Below, one piece after another: positions 24,572-32,868 of a stretch of 64,000 nucleotides of DNA. Under the pieces are notes generated by a model. That model saw only the letters and a program-made list of their open reading frames with translations. It was not told the DNA's origin and ran no database searches. How positions within the stretch are numbered: the first letter of the stretch is position 1; the number at the start of each line of letters is the position of its first letter. The DNA is taken from positions 62,001-126,000 of the forward strand of contig VGRO01000001.1 of NCBI GenBank assembly GCA_016875335.1. Direction: 5' to 3'. The DNA is from Deltaproteobacteria bacterium. Its GTDB lineage: Bacteria > Myxococcota_A > UBA9042. Made by a program: the position numbers and the translations under genes.

Positions 24572-26261
24572 GCGAGACGCCCGCGTCGAACACCAGTCGA
24601 CCGCTCGCGCACGGCTCGTCGTGTCGCACGATGGTGAAATCCGCCGTGCCCACCGGCCGCGCAAACGCGATGGCGACCGCCACCACGTCGCCAGGACCGA
24701 TGACGCGGCGGAACTTGAGGCGCTGTACCCGCAGCAGCCCGGCCCACGTTGGCCGCGCCGCGCGCACCGGGCGCACCACCAGCTCATGAACCTGCACGAT
24801 GCCCGGCAGCACCGGGTGGTCGCGGAAATGTCCTTGGAACCACATGAGATTCTCGGGAACGCGCAGCCGCATTGTGAGCGACTCCTCGGTCGCCGAGTGC
24901 TCCAAAACCTCCAGGTCTCGCACCGGGCCGAAAAGGCCGCGGACCCTGTGGACCGGCAACTTTCCGGTGTCGGTGCGCGGCAAGCGCTCGACGTGAACGA
25001 AGCGGCGTGGCAGTGAGGTGGGTTCCAGGTTTCCCAGCAGCGACGCTCGCAGGTCGGCTGCGGTCAGGGTTGGCGCAACCACGGCCGCCCACAGCTCGTG
25101 CCCGCGGGCGGCCTGGGCGGACGGAACCGCGATGACCGCAGCGTCGGCGACACCGGGAGTCGCCAGCAGCAGGGCTTCAACCTCTGGAAGCGAGACACGG
25201 ATTCCGCCGGTCTTGACGACGCCGTCCCGCCGGCCCAGGTGGTCGAACGTACCGTCGGGATGCACCTCGACCAAGTCTGCGCAGGCAAAAGCGGTTGCCC
25301 CGCCGCCCGGCACAAACGGCGAAAGAACCCGCGCCGTGCCATCGTCTGCCCCGGCGACGCGGACCGCCGGCAGCGGAACCCACCGCGGGTCCAGCCGCTG
25401 GCGCCGCGTGGCGATTCCGCCCGTTTCCGTGGACCCAAACACCTCGATCGGGCACAGGCCGTGCCGATCCTGCAGTACCTGCGCGGTAGCTGCGTGCAGC
25501 GGGGCCGTGGACGACAGGCCGACCGCGACCGGGGCCAGGGCGCCCGCGTCTTGGCCTGCGAGCGAACGCCAATGCGCCGGAATCGACACCAGCAGCGCGC
25601 CGCGCATGGCAGAAAGGCGCCCGACCGCCGTTTCCGCGTGCAGCGGCGTCGTCCGGTCGAAGCGCCAACCGCCCATCAGCGGGGCGAGCACGGAGAACAG
25701 CAAACCATACAGGTGGTGCGGCGGCACTGTGGCCAGCACCGGCGTGCCTGCGGGCAAGGGCAGGTGGTCGGCCCACAGCGCCGCCTCGCCCAAGAGTTGC
25801 GCCGCCGTCTTGGCGCAGGGTTGCGGCGCACCCGTGGATCCGCTGGTCCAGACGGTGGCCATCAAGCGACCCGCGTCCATCGGGTCCAAGAGCGACGCGT
25901 GCCCAGTGGGTCGGTCGCTCAGCCAGTTGCGCAGGTCGTCGCCGCGGGCACCCGCAGTATCGTGCAGAAGGGCCAGGACTTCGGGCCGATCGGCGACGAG
26001 GCCGACTGTTTGCGGTTGGCCGTTGGCGGGCAGCGCCACCGCGTGCCCGCGCTGCCAAGCCGCCAGCAGCCCGACGGCAAAGCAGTACCGGTCGGCACAG
26101 ATCAGCGCGATGTGGCTGCCGGAGGTGGGCGGCGGTAGCCGATTCGCCACGCCTGCGACGTCGGCCAGCAGGGCTCGCCGTGTCCGCTCGCCGCCATCGC
26201 CCCAGGCGACGACATCGTCCGGACCGTGGCGGCCGAGCAACGAATAGCTGCCGGCCGTCAC
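24564..26261 (-). CDS. Acyl/aryl-ACP ligase fused to a FabZ-like hotdog dehydratase
   Basis: A 565-residue two-domain protein. Residues about 20-445 are an AMP-forming ligase: P-loop TSGSTGAPQPCAKT (139-152), FGSTETGG (275-282), LGRRDGVVKTGG (342-353) and the catalytic lysine in DTGKLP (Lys 434). Residues about 448-565 are a single hotdog domain like 3-hydroxyacyl-ACP dehydratase FabZ, with MWFQGHFRDHPVLPG (His 478). In aryl polyene clusters these activities (ApeH and ApeI) are usually adjacent genes; here they are one protein. The ligase loads an aryl or acyl acid onto the ACP and the dehydratase acts in each elongation round. GTG 26261 overlaps the COG4648 gene's stop as GTGA. Confidence 0.88.
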   Translation of the reverse strand: MTAGSYSLLGRHGPDDVVAWGDGGERTRRALLADVAGVANRLPPPTSGSHIALICADRYCFAVGLLAAWQRGHAVALPANGQPQTVGLVADRPEVLALLHDTAGARGDDLRNWLSDRPTGHASLLDPMDAGRLMATVWTSGSTGAPQPCAKTAAQLLGEAALWADHLPLPAGTPVLATVPPHHLYGLLFSVLAPLMGGWRFDRTTPLHAETAVGRLSAMRGALLVSIPAHWRSLAGQDAGALAPVAVGLSSTAPLHAATAQVLQDRHGLCPIEVFGSTETGGIATRRQRLDPRWVPLPAVRVAGADDGTARVLSPFVPGGGATAFACADLVEVHPDGTFDHLGRRDGVVKTGGIRVSLPEVEALLLATPGVADAAVIAVPSAQAARGHELWAAVVAPTLTAADLRASLLGNLEPTSLPRRFVHVERLPRTDTGKLPVHRVRGLFGPVRDLEVLEHSATEESLTMRLRVPENLMWFQGHFRDHPVLPGIVQVHELVVRPVRAARPTWAGLLRVQRLKFRRVIGPGDVVAVAIAFARPVGTADFTIVRHDEPCASGRLVFDAGVSHG

Positions 26262-26878
26262 TGTTGCTCCTGCGCGCTTGGGCGCCGTCGGGCTCCGAAC
26301 CGCACGGTGCGCACCGCGTACTCGGCCGCGAAAAGCACGCCGACGAATCCATAGCTCAGCACACCGGTGAAGGCGGCCCACCACGCGACCGGCGCCCACA
26401 GCAACAGGCCCGCCGAAACCGCCGCATTGCACACGAAGAAGCCGCACCACACGTGGGTCACCGTGCGACAGTAGGCGATCTCGTCGTCGGCTAGATCCGC
26501 GTGCACCAATCGTGCATAGCGTTCGGCCATCGGCACCTCGCGCAGCGATCGGCCAAAGGTCAGCAGTAGCGCAAGGTTGACCAAGGTCGGCACCGTCATC
26601 ATCCAGCGCGCGTCGCCAAGCAGCACGCCGCCCAACAGCACCAATCCGGCGAGCACGGGCGCCTGCGCGACCGCCCAGCGACCGCCCGAGGGAACCCGCC
26701 ACACCCGCAGGGCCGTCAGTGCAGCGATGAGCAAGAGCGCAAGCCCTCCGACGCGGCGCGCCGACCAGTGCTGAAGCCCGTACCACAGCAGCAACGGATA
26801 GGCGACACCGCCCACGACTGCGATCGCGCCAACTGCACGCCTTAGCTGCGACAGAGCCACGCGACGGGTGTCGTCCAC
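26258..26878 (-). CDS. COG4648-like membrane protein of aryl-polyene-type clusters
   Basis: A 206-residue integral membrane protein with about six hydrophobic segments. Segments seen include AVGAIAVVGGVAYPLLLWYGL, LALLLIAALTAL, VLAGLVLLGGVLLG, LVNLALLLTFG and two after about residue 130. The charged block ADDEIAYCRTVTHVWCGFFVCN is characteristic of the 'predicted membrane protein COG4648' found next to ACPs and ligases in aryl polyene clusters. Function is unknown. GTG 26878 is the start, 15 bases after the ACP gene. Confidence 0.75.
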   Translation of the reverse strand: MDDTRRVALSQLRRAVGAIAVVGGVAYPLLLWYGLQHWSARRVGGLALLLIAALTALRVWRVPSGGRWAVAQAPVLAGLVLLGGVLLGDARWMMTVPTLVNLALLLTFGRSLREVPMAERYARLVHADLADDEIAYCRTVTHVWCGFFVCNAAVSAGLLLWAPVAWWAAFTGVLSYGFVGVLFAAEYAVRTVRFGARRRPSAQEQQ

Positions 26879-26893
26879 TATCCGCGCGAGGCG

Positions 26894-27157
26894 CTACGCC
26901 TGCGCCAATTGCGCCTGCACCAAATCGACCACGTCGGCGATGGTGCGGACCTTGCGCAACTGGTCCTCGGGGACGCGTTTGCCGGTGATTTCTTGCAGCT
27001 TGACCACCATGTCGATGGCGTCGATGCTGTCGAGGTCCAGGTCATTGACCAGGTGCGACTGCAGCGTGATGTCGTCGCGGTTGAGTTCAAACATCTCGAC
27101 CAGCAAGTCGGCGATGCGCGCGAAGATTTCGTCGCGGGTCATGGTTGGGGCGCTCAT
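26894..27157 (-). CDS. Acyl carrier protein
   Basis: An 87-residue ACP with the phosphopantetheine attachment site NDLDLDSIDAIDM (the serine after D-L-D). The four-helix ACP pattern is clear: EIFARIADLLVEMFEL, IDMVVKLQEITGKRVPE, TIADVVDLVQAQL. ATG 27157 overlaps the preceding ACP gene's stop as ATGA. One of a pair, as in aryl polyene clusters where two distinct ACPs are used. Confidence 0.92.
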   Translation of the reverse strand: MSAPTMTRDEIFARIADLLVEMFELNRDDITLQSHLVNDLDLDSIDAIDMVVKLQEITGKRVPEDQLRKVRTIADVVDLVQAQLAQA

Positions 27158-27426
27158 GGGGCTCCTGCCGGTTGGGTGCGGCTGGCGGCGATGTGCTGCG
27201 CAAGCGTACGCACCGATTGAAAGATCTCGCGGGTGCGCGCGTCCTCGGCTTCGATGCGCACGCCAAACTTCTTGTGGATGGCCATGGCCAGTTCCAGGGC
27301 GTCGATGCTGTCCAGGCCGAGGCCGGTGCGAAAGAGCGGCGCGGCGCTGTCGATGTCGGCGGGCACCACGTCTTCGAGCGCCAGCGATTCGACGATAAGC
27401 ACCTTGAGTTCGTTTTCAAGTTCCAT
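27154..27426 (-). CDS. Acyl carrier protein (second of the pair)
   Basis: A 90-residue ACP with the site GLGLDSIDALELAMAI. The rest follows the ACP fold (ELKVLIVESLALEDV, FGVRIEAEDARTREIFQSVRTLAQHI). It lies 18 bases downstream of the acyltransferase stop and overlaps the next ACP gene by 4 bases, so both are translated from one message. Confidence 0.92.
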   Translation of the reverse strand: MELENELKVLIVESLALEDVVPADIDSAAPLFRTGLGLDSIDALELAMAIHKKFGVRIEAEDARTREIFQSVRTLAQHIAASRTQPAGAP

Positions 27427-27444
27427 GGCTTCCTTGCAATTCGC

Positions 27445-28437
27445 CTACGCCGGCTGCAGCGTCGCCAAACCTGCCATTGCGGGCGCTGGCACGCCCTCGA
27501 TCCGCGCGTAGTAGAGGCGGGCGGCCGCCGCAGCCATGGCCTTGCTGTCCCCACTGAACTCGGCGGAATGCAAGACGTTCAGGTGTTCGACGGCGTGGAA
27601 CGGCACGGTGCGCGGAGCGCGATACCACGGCGCGGTCTTGGCCAGCACTGGCGGTTGACAGCGCGCCAACAGCAGCACGACCGGAACGCGGGCGCGGACC
27701 GCCATCTCGAAGGCGCCCCGCTTGAACGGGTGCAAACCGTTTTCCGGCGACCGCGTGCCTTCGGGAAAAACCAGCACAGGCAGGCCCGCCGCCAACCGCT
27801 CGGCTGCCTCGGCCAACACCCGCGCGTTGTCCGCCGACGTCCCGGAACCGCCGTCGACATGCCAGCAGTGGCGCAGCAGGTTGCCAAGCAAGAGCCCGCG
27901 GAACAGCGGACCCTTGACGACACACGCCACGGTCGGCGCGGCCGCCAAGACCGCCGTGACGTCCACCAGGGTCGGGTGGTTGCAGACGACCACGCACGGC
28001 CCCGCGGGCAATCCGAGTCGTGTGGAGCGCGGGTCCGCCTTGAGCAGGAACCCCCAGCGCATGCCGTCGTGGAACAACCGGAACGCGCCGCGCACGATGG
28101 CCTGAGCGCGCGCCACCCGCGCCAGCCGGTCGCCGCCCCGCAGCCCGGCCAAGGGCAACACCACCCACGACAGCATCAGGCCGCCCAGATAGAAGGTCGC
28201 GAACGTCCACGCCGTCAGGACGACGCGCAGCACTTGGCCAGCGGGCACGAGCAACGACAACGGCGGCTCCGGGCCTGGCGCAAGGTGCGTCGCGGCCAGC
28301 ATCCGGCCGGCATGGCGAGCGACGAAGGTGCGCGGGGGCCGCCGGAGCGGCCCAAGGGTAGCGCGCAGGCGACAGGGCGGCAAGGGGTTGCGCGCGGCCA
28401 CGGTTCCGTTGCTCTCGGCGCATCTGTGCGTTGTCAT
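27445..28437 (-). CDS. PlsC-like 1-acyl-glycerol-phosphate acyltransferase
   Basis: A protein of up to 330 residues with the PlsC motifs I (NHPTLVD, N-H-x4-D), II (around KGPLFRGLLLGNLLRHC) and III (VFPEGTRSPENG), plus a hydrophobic segment before them (VLTAWTFATFYLGGLMLSWVVLPLAGL). It is the first gene of the seven-gene operon. Starts further in, for example MLAATHLAPGPEP, are possible, because the first 45 residues are not conserved-looking. In aryl polyene clusters a PlsC-like enzyme is thought to add an acyl chain to the lipid carrying the pigment. Upstream, a 216-base divergent gap separates it from the E1-beta gene. Confidence 0.82.
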   Translation of the reverse strand: MTTHRCAESNGTVAARNPLPPCRLRATLGPLRRPPRTFVARHAGRMLAATHLAPGPEPPLSLLVPAGQVLRVVLTAWTFATFYLGGLMLSWVVLPLAGLRGGDRLARVARAQAIVRGAFRLFHDGMRWGFLLKADPRSTRLGLPAGPCVVVCNHPTLVDVTAVLAAAPTVACVVKGPLFRGLLLGNLLRHCWHVDGGSGTSADNARVLAEAAERLAAGLPVLVFPEGTRSPENGLHPFKRGAFEMAVRARVPVVLLLARCQPPVLAKTAPWYRAPRTVPFHAVEHLNVLHSAEFSGDSKAMAAAAARLYYARIEGVPAPAMAGLATLQPA

Positions 28438-28653
28438 TGCGCTGCGGTACGCACGACCACAGCGGGCGTCGTCGCTCCGGGAATCACCCCGGCCTGATCG
28501 GCATCAGGAATCTCCGTCCGGGAGGACCCCTGCGTTCGGATTCGGGCACGGCGCGAGGGTGCCTTCCGCTGGCCACAGTTCCCCAACGTTCGCACCCGCG
28601 CTACACTGCCGGCCCTCGCCGTGGCGCCCTGCCTCGGCCGCCCCGGGTGTCCG

Positions 28654-29673
28654 ATGCCGCGCATGAACATGGTCCAGGCCATCAATGACGCCCTTTTCGT
28701 GGCCATGCGGCGCGATCGCGATGTCGTCGTGCTCGGCGAAGACGTAGGCCGGTTCGGGGGCGTGTTTCGCGCAACTGTGGGCTTGCAGCAGGAATTCGGC
28801 GACGATCGGGTCATCGACACGCCGCTGGCCGAATCGGGCATCATCGGCACCGCGATCGGCATGGCCATGTACGGGCTGCGACCGGTGGCCGAGATACAGT
28901 TCAGCGACTTCATCTATCCGGCGTACGACCAGATCGTCAATGAACTCGCCAAGTCCCGCTACCGGTCGGGCGGCGAATTCCCGGCGCCGATGGTCATCCG
29001 CACGCCTTTTGGCGGCGGCATCCGCGGCGGCCACTACCATTCGCAGTCGCCCGAGGCGGTCTTTTGCCACCAGGCCGGTCTCGTCGTCGTTGCTCCGAGC
29101 AACCCCTACGACGCCAAGGGAATCTTGCTGAGCGCCATCGAGCGGCCCGACCCGGTGTTGGTGTTTGAACCCAAACGCGTCTACCGCGGGCCCGACCACG
29201 GCACCAATTGGACGGCACACCCCAAAAGCGAAGTACCCGAGGGCGCCTACACCGTGCCGATCGGCACCGCCGAACTGGTGCGGACCTTGTCGGGCCACGG
29301 CACGCCGGTGTCGTTGCTGACCTATGGCGCCATGGTGCACACCTGTGCCAAGGCGGCGGAACTGGCCCAAGAACACGGCGTGGACGTCGAGCTCATCGAC
29401 TTGCGCAGCCTTGTCCCGTTGGACCTGCAAGCTGTGGTCGCGACGGGCCGAAAGACCGGCCGGGTCGTCGTCGCCAACGAAGCACCGCGCACCTGTGGCT
29501 ACGCTGCCGAACTGGTCGCGTTGGTCATGGAGCACTGCTTTGACTGGCTGCAGGCGCCCGTGGCCCGGGTCACGGGCTTGGACACGCCGTTTCCGTACAC
29601 GTTGGAGAACGCGTACATGCCGGATCCGCAGCGCGTGTTGCGCGCGATCCTGACAACGGCGGCCTACAACTAG
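28654..29673 (+). CDS. 2-oxoacid dehydrogenase E1 component, beta subunit (branched-chain type)
   Basis: A 339-residue protein from ATG 28654 (MPRMNMVQAINDALFVAM). It matches the E1-beta subunit of 2-oxoisovalerate/pyruvate dehydrogenases: VLGEDVGRFGGVFRAT (thiamine-diphosphate glutamate region), DTPLAESGIIGTAIGMAMYG, PVAEIQFSDFIYPAYDQI, RTPFGGGIRGGHYHSQSPEA, and VELIDLRSLVPLD. YHSQSPEA and VFEPKRVYR favour the branched-chain form. The alpha subunit that binds it and the E3 are not in this window. E2 follows after 33 bases. Product acyl-CoAs could supply branched-chain fatty acids, but the link to the neighbouring ACP operon is only proximity. Confidence 0.88.
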   Translation: MPRMNMVQAINDALFVAMRRDRDVVVLGEDVGRFGGVFRATVGLQQEFGDDRVIDTPLAESGIIGTAIGMAMYGLRPVAEIQFSDFIYPAYDQIVNELAKSRYRSGGEFPAPMVIRTPFGGGIRGGHYHSQSPEAVFCHQAGLVVVAPSNPYDAKGILLSAIERPDPVLVFEPKRVYRGPDHGTNWTAHPKSEVPEGAYTVPIGTAELVRTLSGHGTPVSLLTYGAMVHTCAKAAELAQEHGVDVELIDLRSLVPLDLQAVVATGRKTGRVVVANEAPRTCGYAAELVALVMEHCFDWLQAPVARVTGLDTPFPYTLENAYMPDPQRVLRAILTTAAYN

Positions 29674-29706
29674 ATCGGGCCCGAGGGTCAACATCGAGGG
29701 GGCATC

Positions 29707-31005
29707 GTGGCGTTCCTTTTCAAGCTGCCGGATATCGGCGAGGGCGTGGTCGAGGGCGAGTTGACCAAGTGGCTGGTCGAGGACGGACAGGCCGTCGCCG
29801 AGGACACGCCGCTTTTCGAGGTGCTGACCGACAAAGTTTCGGCGGTCATTCCGAGCCCGCGCAAGGGCACAGTGGTGGTTCGGCATTTCAAGGAGGGCGA
29901 CATGGTGCCGGTGGGCGCCGTGGTCGTGACCATCGACGAAGCCGCGGGTGCCACTCATCCCGCGCCGGAACCGGAATCGGCTCAAAAACCGCCCAAAACG
30001 GCCGCTCAGGCGTCCACGGTCACAGCGACCCTGGTCCACCTGCCGCCTGTCGCGCAGCGCGCCCCCGACGAACGGGTGCGGGCCGCTCCGGCGACGCGCA
30101 AGCTGGCGCGCGAGATGGGCGTGGAACTGTTCGAGGTGCCCGGCACCGGCGAAGAGGGGCGCGTCACCCGCGACGACGTGATGGCCTGGGCGCAACGCGT
30201 GGCGCAAGGAACCAGCAAGCCGGCCGCAGCACCTGAACCTCCGCCATCCCCAGCGCAGCAACCGCCGACGTCGGCCAGGCCGGCACCCAAGCCCATCGAG
30301 CGCGGCCCGGACGAGTCCCGAGAACGCCTCAAGGGTCTGCGCAAGCGCATCCACGCCAAGATGCGCGAGAGCAAGGACATCGCCGCCCATTTCACGTACG
30401 TGGACGAGGTCGATTTCACGGCAATCAACGAGATGCGGACGGCCCTGGAGCGCTTTGGCGTCAGGGCCACGTTCCTGCCGTTCGTCCTCAAGGCGGTGTG
30501 TCTGGCGCTCAAGAAGCCGGAATTTCGCTACCTGAACGCGAGCGTGGACGACGCCGCTGGCGAAATCGTGGTCAAGCACCGCTGCCACATCGGCGTCGCC
30601 GCGGCGACGGACGCGGGCCTGGTGGTGCCGGTGGTCAAGGACGCCGACCAGTTGTCGATGCGGCAGTTGGTGGACGAGGTCAAGCGCCTTGGCGAAGGTG
30701 CGCGCGACGGCAAGCTGGCGGCCGAGGACATGAGCGGGTCGACGTTCACGATCACCAGCCTGGGCAAGCTGGGCGGCATGTTTGCCACGCCCATCATCAA
30801 CTACCCGGAGGCCGCGATCCTCGGGCTGCACAAGGTCGAGAAGCGGCCGGTGGTGGTGGGGGACCAGATCGTCATCCGCGAGCGCATGTACATGTCGTGC
30901 AGCTTTGACCACCGGCTGATCGACGGCCACGTCGGCGCGGCCTTCGTGCAGGCGGTCAAGGGGTACCTGGAAGAGCCGGTGTCGATGATGGTCGAGTTGG
31001 TGTAG
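29707..31005 (+). CDS. 2-oxoacid dehydrogenase E2, dihydrolipoamide acyltransferase
   Basis: A 432-residue E2. One lipoyl domain (residues 1-80) has the modified lysine 43 in TDKVSAV. An Ala/Pro linker leads to a peripheral-subunit-binding domain at about 122-162 (RKLAREMGVELFEV ... GRVTRDDVMAW). A second linker precedes the catalytic domain (about 205-432) ending with FDHRLIDGHVGAAF, where His and Asp are the active-site residues. GTG 29707 is the start, shortly after an AG-rich stretch. It forms an operon with E1-beta. The E2 core transfers the acyl group to CoA in the cytoplasm. Confidence 0.92.
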   Translation: MAFLFKLPDIGEGVVEGELTKWLVEDGQAVAEDTPLFEVLTDKVSAVIPSPRKGTVVVRHFKEGDMVPVGAVVVTIDEAAGATHPAPEPESAQKPPKTAAQASTVTATLVHLPPVAQRAPDERVRAAPATRKLAREMGVELFEVPGTGEEGRVTRDDVMAWAQRVAQGTSKPAAAPEPPPSPAQQPPTSARPAPKPIERGPDESRERLKGLRKRIHAKMRESKDIAAHFTYVDEVDFTAINEMRTALERFGVRATFLPFVLKAVCLALKKPEFRYLNASVDDAAGEIVVKHRCHIGVAAATDAGLVVPVVKDADQLSMRQLVDEVKRLGEGARDGKLAAEDMSGSTFTITSLGKLGGMFATPIINYPEAAILGLHKVEKRPVVVGDQIVIRERMYMSCSFDHRLIDGHVGAAFVQAVKGYLEEPVSMMVELV

Positions 31006-31089
31006 GCGCTCGATCGCGCTGCCAGTCCAAGGGGCAGAGCGACCTTCGCCGCGACGCCGTTGCGATCCACATCAGGTCGGAAACCACAG

Positions 31090-31117
31090 CATTGTCAACG
31101 CCCTGAACAAAGCCCCC
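31090..31117. repeat. Degenerate copy of the dispersed element
   Basis: CATTGTCAACGCCCTGAACA followed by AAGCCCCCC. It keeps TCAAC-GCC-CTGAACAA but the run after it is C, not G. It sits in a convergent gap (31006-31123) like several intact copies. It could be a decayed or rearranged copy, or chance. Confidence 0.4.
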
Positions 31118-31123
31118 CTCCGT

Positions 31124-31912
31124 TCACACCCCGTCCCCCCGGCATTTCCAGACCGCCGCGCCGGAACCAGCCACGCCCAGCAGCAGCAGCGCTGCAAGTG
31201 CGCCCGGAATCTCGCCGGCCATGTTCGCCGCGGTCAACTCCTTGCCAGGCAGGGTCTGCACCAGCGTGCCGATGTACACCGACGGCGACAGCTTGGCAGC
31301 CAGGTCCACCCACTGCGCCATCAGCAGGTCCACGGCGACCAAGTAGCCGAGCCCAAGGCCCGTCGCCGCTTTGAACAGCGCGCCCATGCCCAGGAAGATT
31401 CCCGCGTAGGCAAAGCCGCCAAACAGCGCCGCCAGCACCTGCCGCGTCATGTAGCCGACGTCGGGCGAATACAGCGTGCCCAGCATCAGCCCGGCCGTGC
31501 CCGCCATCATGGCGGCGCCCAGCGCACAGACCAGGATCGCCACCGCAAGCAGCCGGCCGATCGGCAATGCGACCGGCGCGCGCGGCTTGAGCAGCAAGAG
31601 CGGCAGCGCCCCTGCCTCGGCGTCGTCGCGAATGGCCGACACGCCCAGCCCCAGCGCACACAACGCCAGCGCCCGCATCGCAAAGTGCTGGTAGAACCGT
31701 CCGATGGTGCTGCTGTCGTCGATCGACAGCCGCGCAAGTCCTGCGGCCGCCGCGACCGGCAGGGCCACCAGGAGCAAGTACGGCCACATGCGCCGCAGGG
31801 TCAAGGTGTTGCGCAGGTGCTGCGTCGCATGCAGGGCAATCGCCGCGCCCATCGACAAGCGGCCGGGCCACGACACGTCGGTCAAGCTGAAGGTCGCCTG
31901 CGTCATGGTCAC
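31124..31912 (-). CDS. ABC-2-type transporter permease (module 1)
   Basis: A 262-residue membrane protein with six hydrophobic segments (for example MWPYLLLVALPVAAAAGLA, LLAVAILVCALGAAMMAGTAGLML, ALFGGFAYAGIFLGMGALF). Its cytoplasmic loop contains AIRDDAEAGALPLLLLKP, the pattern 'IrdErerGTLelLLs' of ABC-2 permeases. It pairs with the ATPase upstream: GTG 31912 overlaps that stop as GTGA. ATG 31906 is a second possible start. The substrate is unknown. Confidence 0.78.
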   Translation of the reverse strand: MTMTQATFSLTDVSWPGRLSMGAAIALHATQHLRNTLTLRRMWPYLLLVALPVAAAAGLARLSIDDSSTIGRFYQHFAMRALALCALGLGVSAIRDDAEAGALPLLLLKPRAPVALPIGRLLAVAILVCALGAAMMAGTAGLMLGTLYSPDVGYMTRQVLAALFGGFAYAGIFLGMGALFKAATGLGLGYLVAVDLLMAQWVDLAAKLSPSVYIGTLVQTLPGKELTAANMAGEIPGALAALLLLGVAGSGAAVWKCRGDGV

Positions 31913-32868
31913 CGCACCTCTGCGGCCAGTGCCGCGAAAAGACTGACGAGATCGTCGCCCTGGGTGTCCACACGTTCCACTGCCACGCCGCTGGCGAGCA
32001 CCGCGTGCGGCAATGCCCGACAAAGAGCTTCCGCGTCGGCGGCCTGCACGGTCAGCACATCGTTGCCAGCCGAGTCGACGCGCACCAGCGTCACCGGGGC
32101 CTTCGCCAGCAATTCGCGGGCCAGTGAGCGGGCGTCGGAGCATGAAATCTTGAGCAGCGTCGCTTGGTTGTGTAGCAGGTCCCGGATGTCTTCCTGGTGG
32201 CCCGCGGCGACCAAGCGACCCTTGAACAGCAGCACCAGGTGGCTGGCCAGCGCCTCGACTTCCTCAAGGATGTGGCTCGACACCACCACGCACGCGCCCG
32301 CGGACGCGGCTTCGTGCATCAGCGCCGCCACCTCGCGACGCCACACGGGGTCCAGGGCATTGAGCGGCTCGTCCAGCAGCAAAAGGGTCGCGGGCAATGC
32401 GAACGCCTGGGCAATCTTGACCCGTTGGCGCTGACCGCGCGACAGCGTCTCCAACTTGGCGTCTTTCTTGGCGTCCAGGCCCAGGCGGTCGAGCATCTGA
32501 CCGGCCCGCTGCCAAGCGTAGCTTGCGGGGCAACCGCTCAGCCGCAGCATGCCGGTCAGCCACTGCATCACAGTCAGTCGCCGCGGCATCTGGTCGTTGT
32601 CGGTACACAGGTTGACGCGGTTGTCCAAACCCGGGTCGCGACGGCCCAACTCGCCCAGCCAGCGCACCTGCCCGGAGCTTGGTGCAACCAGGCCGGCAGC
32701 GAGGTTGAGCCAGGTGGTCTTGCCGGCGCCGTTCGGCCCCAGCAGGCCCACCACCCCCGGCTGCAACTCGACCGAACAGTCGAGCAGTGCGACACGCGAC
32801 CCAAAGGCCCGGGTCACGCGCTGGAATGCCACCACCGGCCGGGCCGTGGGGTGTGCGAAGGTGGCCAT
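31909..32868 (-). CDS. ABC transporter ATPase (module 1)
   Basis: A 319-residue protein with intact Walker A (GPNGAGKTT), a Q-loop-equivalent region (TDNDQMPRRLTVMQWL), signature LSRGQRQRV and Walker B (LLLLDEPLNALD), followed by SSHILEEVEALA. About 90 residues follow the nucleotide-binding domain, as in ABC-2 exporter ATPases. It starts directly at the stop of the upstream permease (32869), with no gap. Confidence 0.9.
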   Translation of the reverse strand: MATFAHPTARPVVAFQRVTRAFGSRVALLDCSVELQPGVVGLLGPNGAGKTTWLNLAAGLVAPSSGQVRWLGELGRRDPGLDNRVNLCTDNDQMPRRLTVMQWLTGMLRLSGCPASYAWQRAGQMLDRLGLDAKKDAKLETLSRGQRQRVKIAQAFALPATLLLLDEPLNALDPVWRREVAALMHEAASAGACVVVSSHILEEVEALASHLVLLFKGRLVAAGHQEDIRDLLHNQATLLKISCSDARSLARELLAKAPVTLVRVDSAGNDVLTVQAADAEALCRALPHAVLASGVAVERVDTQGDDLVSLFAALAAEVR

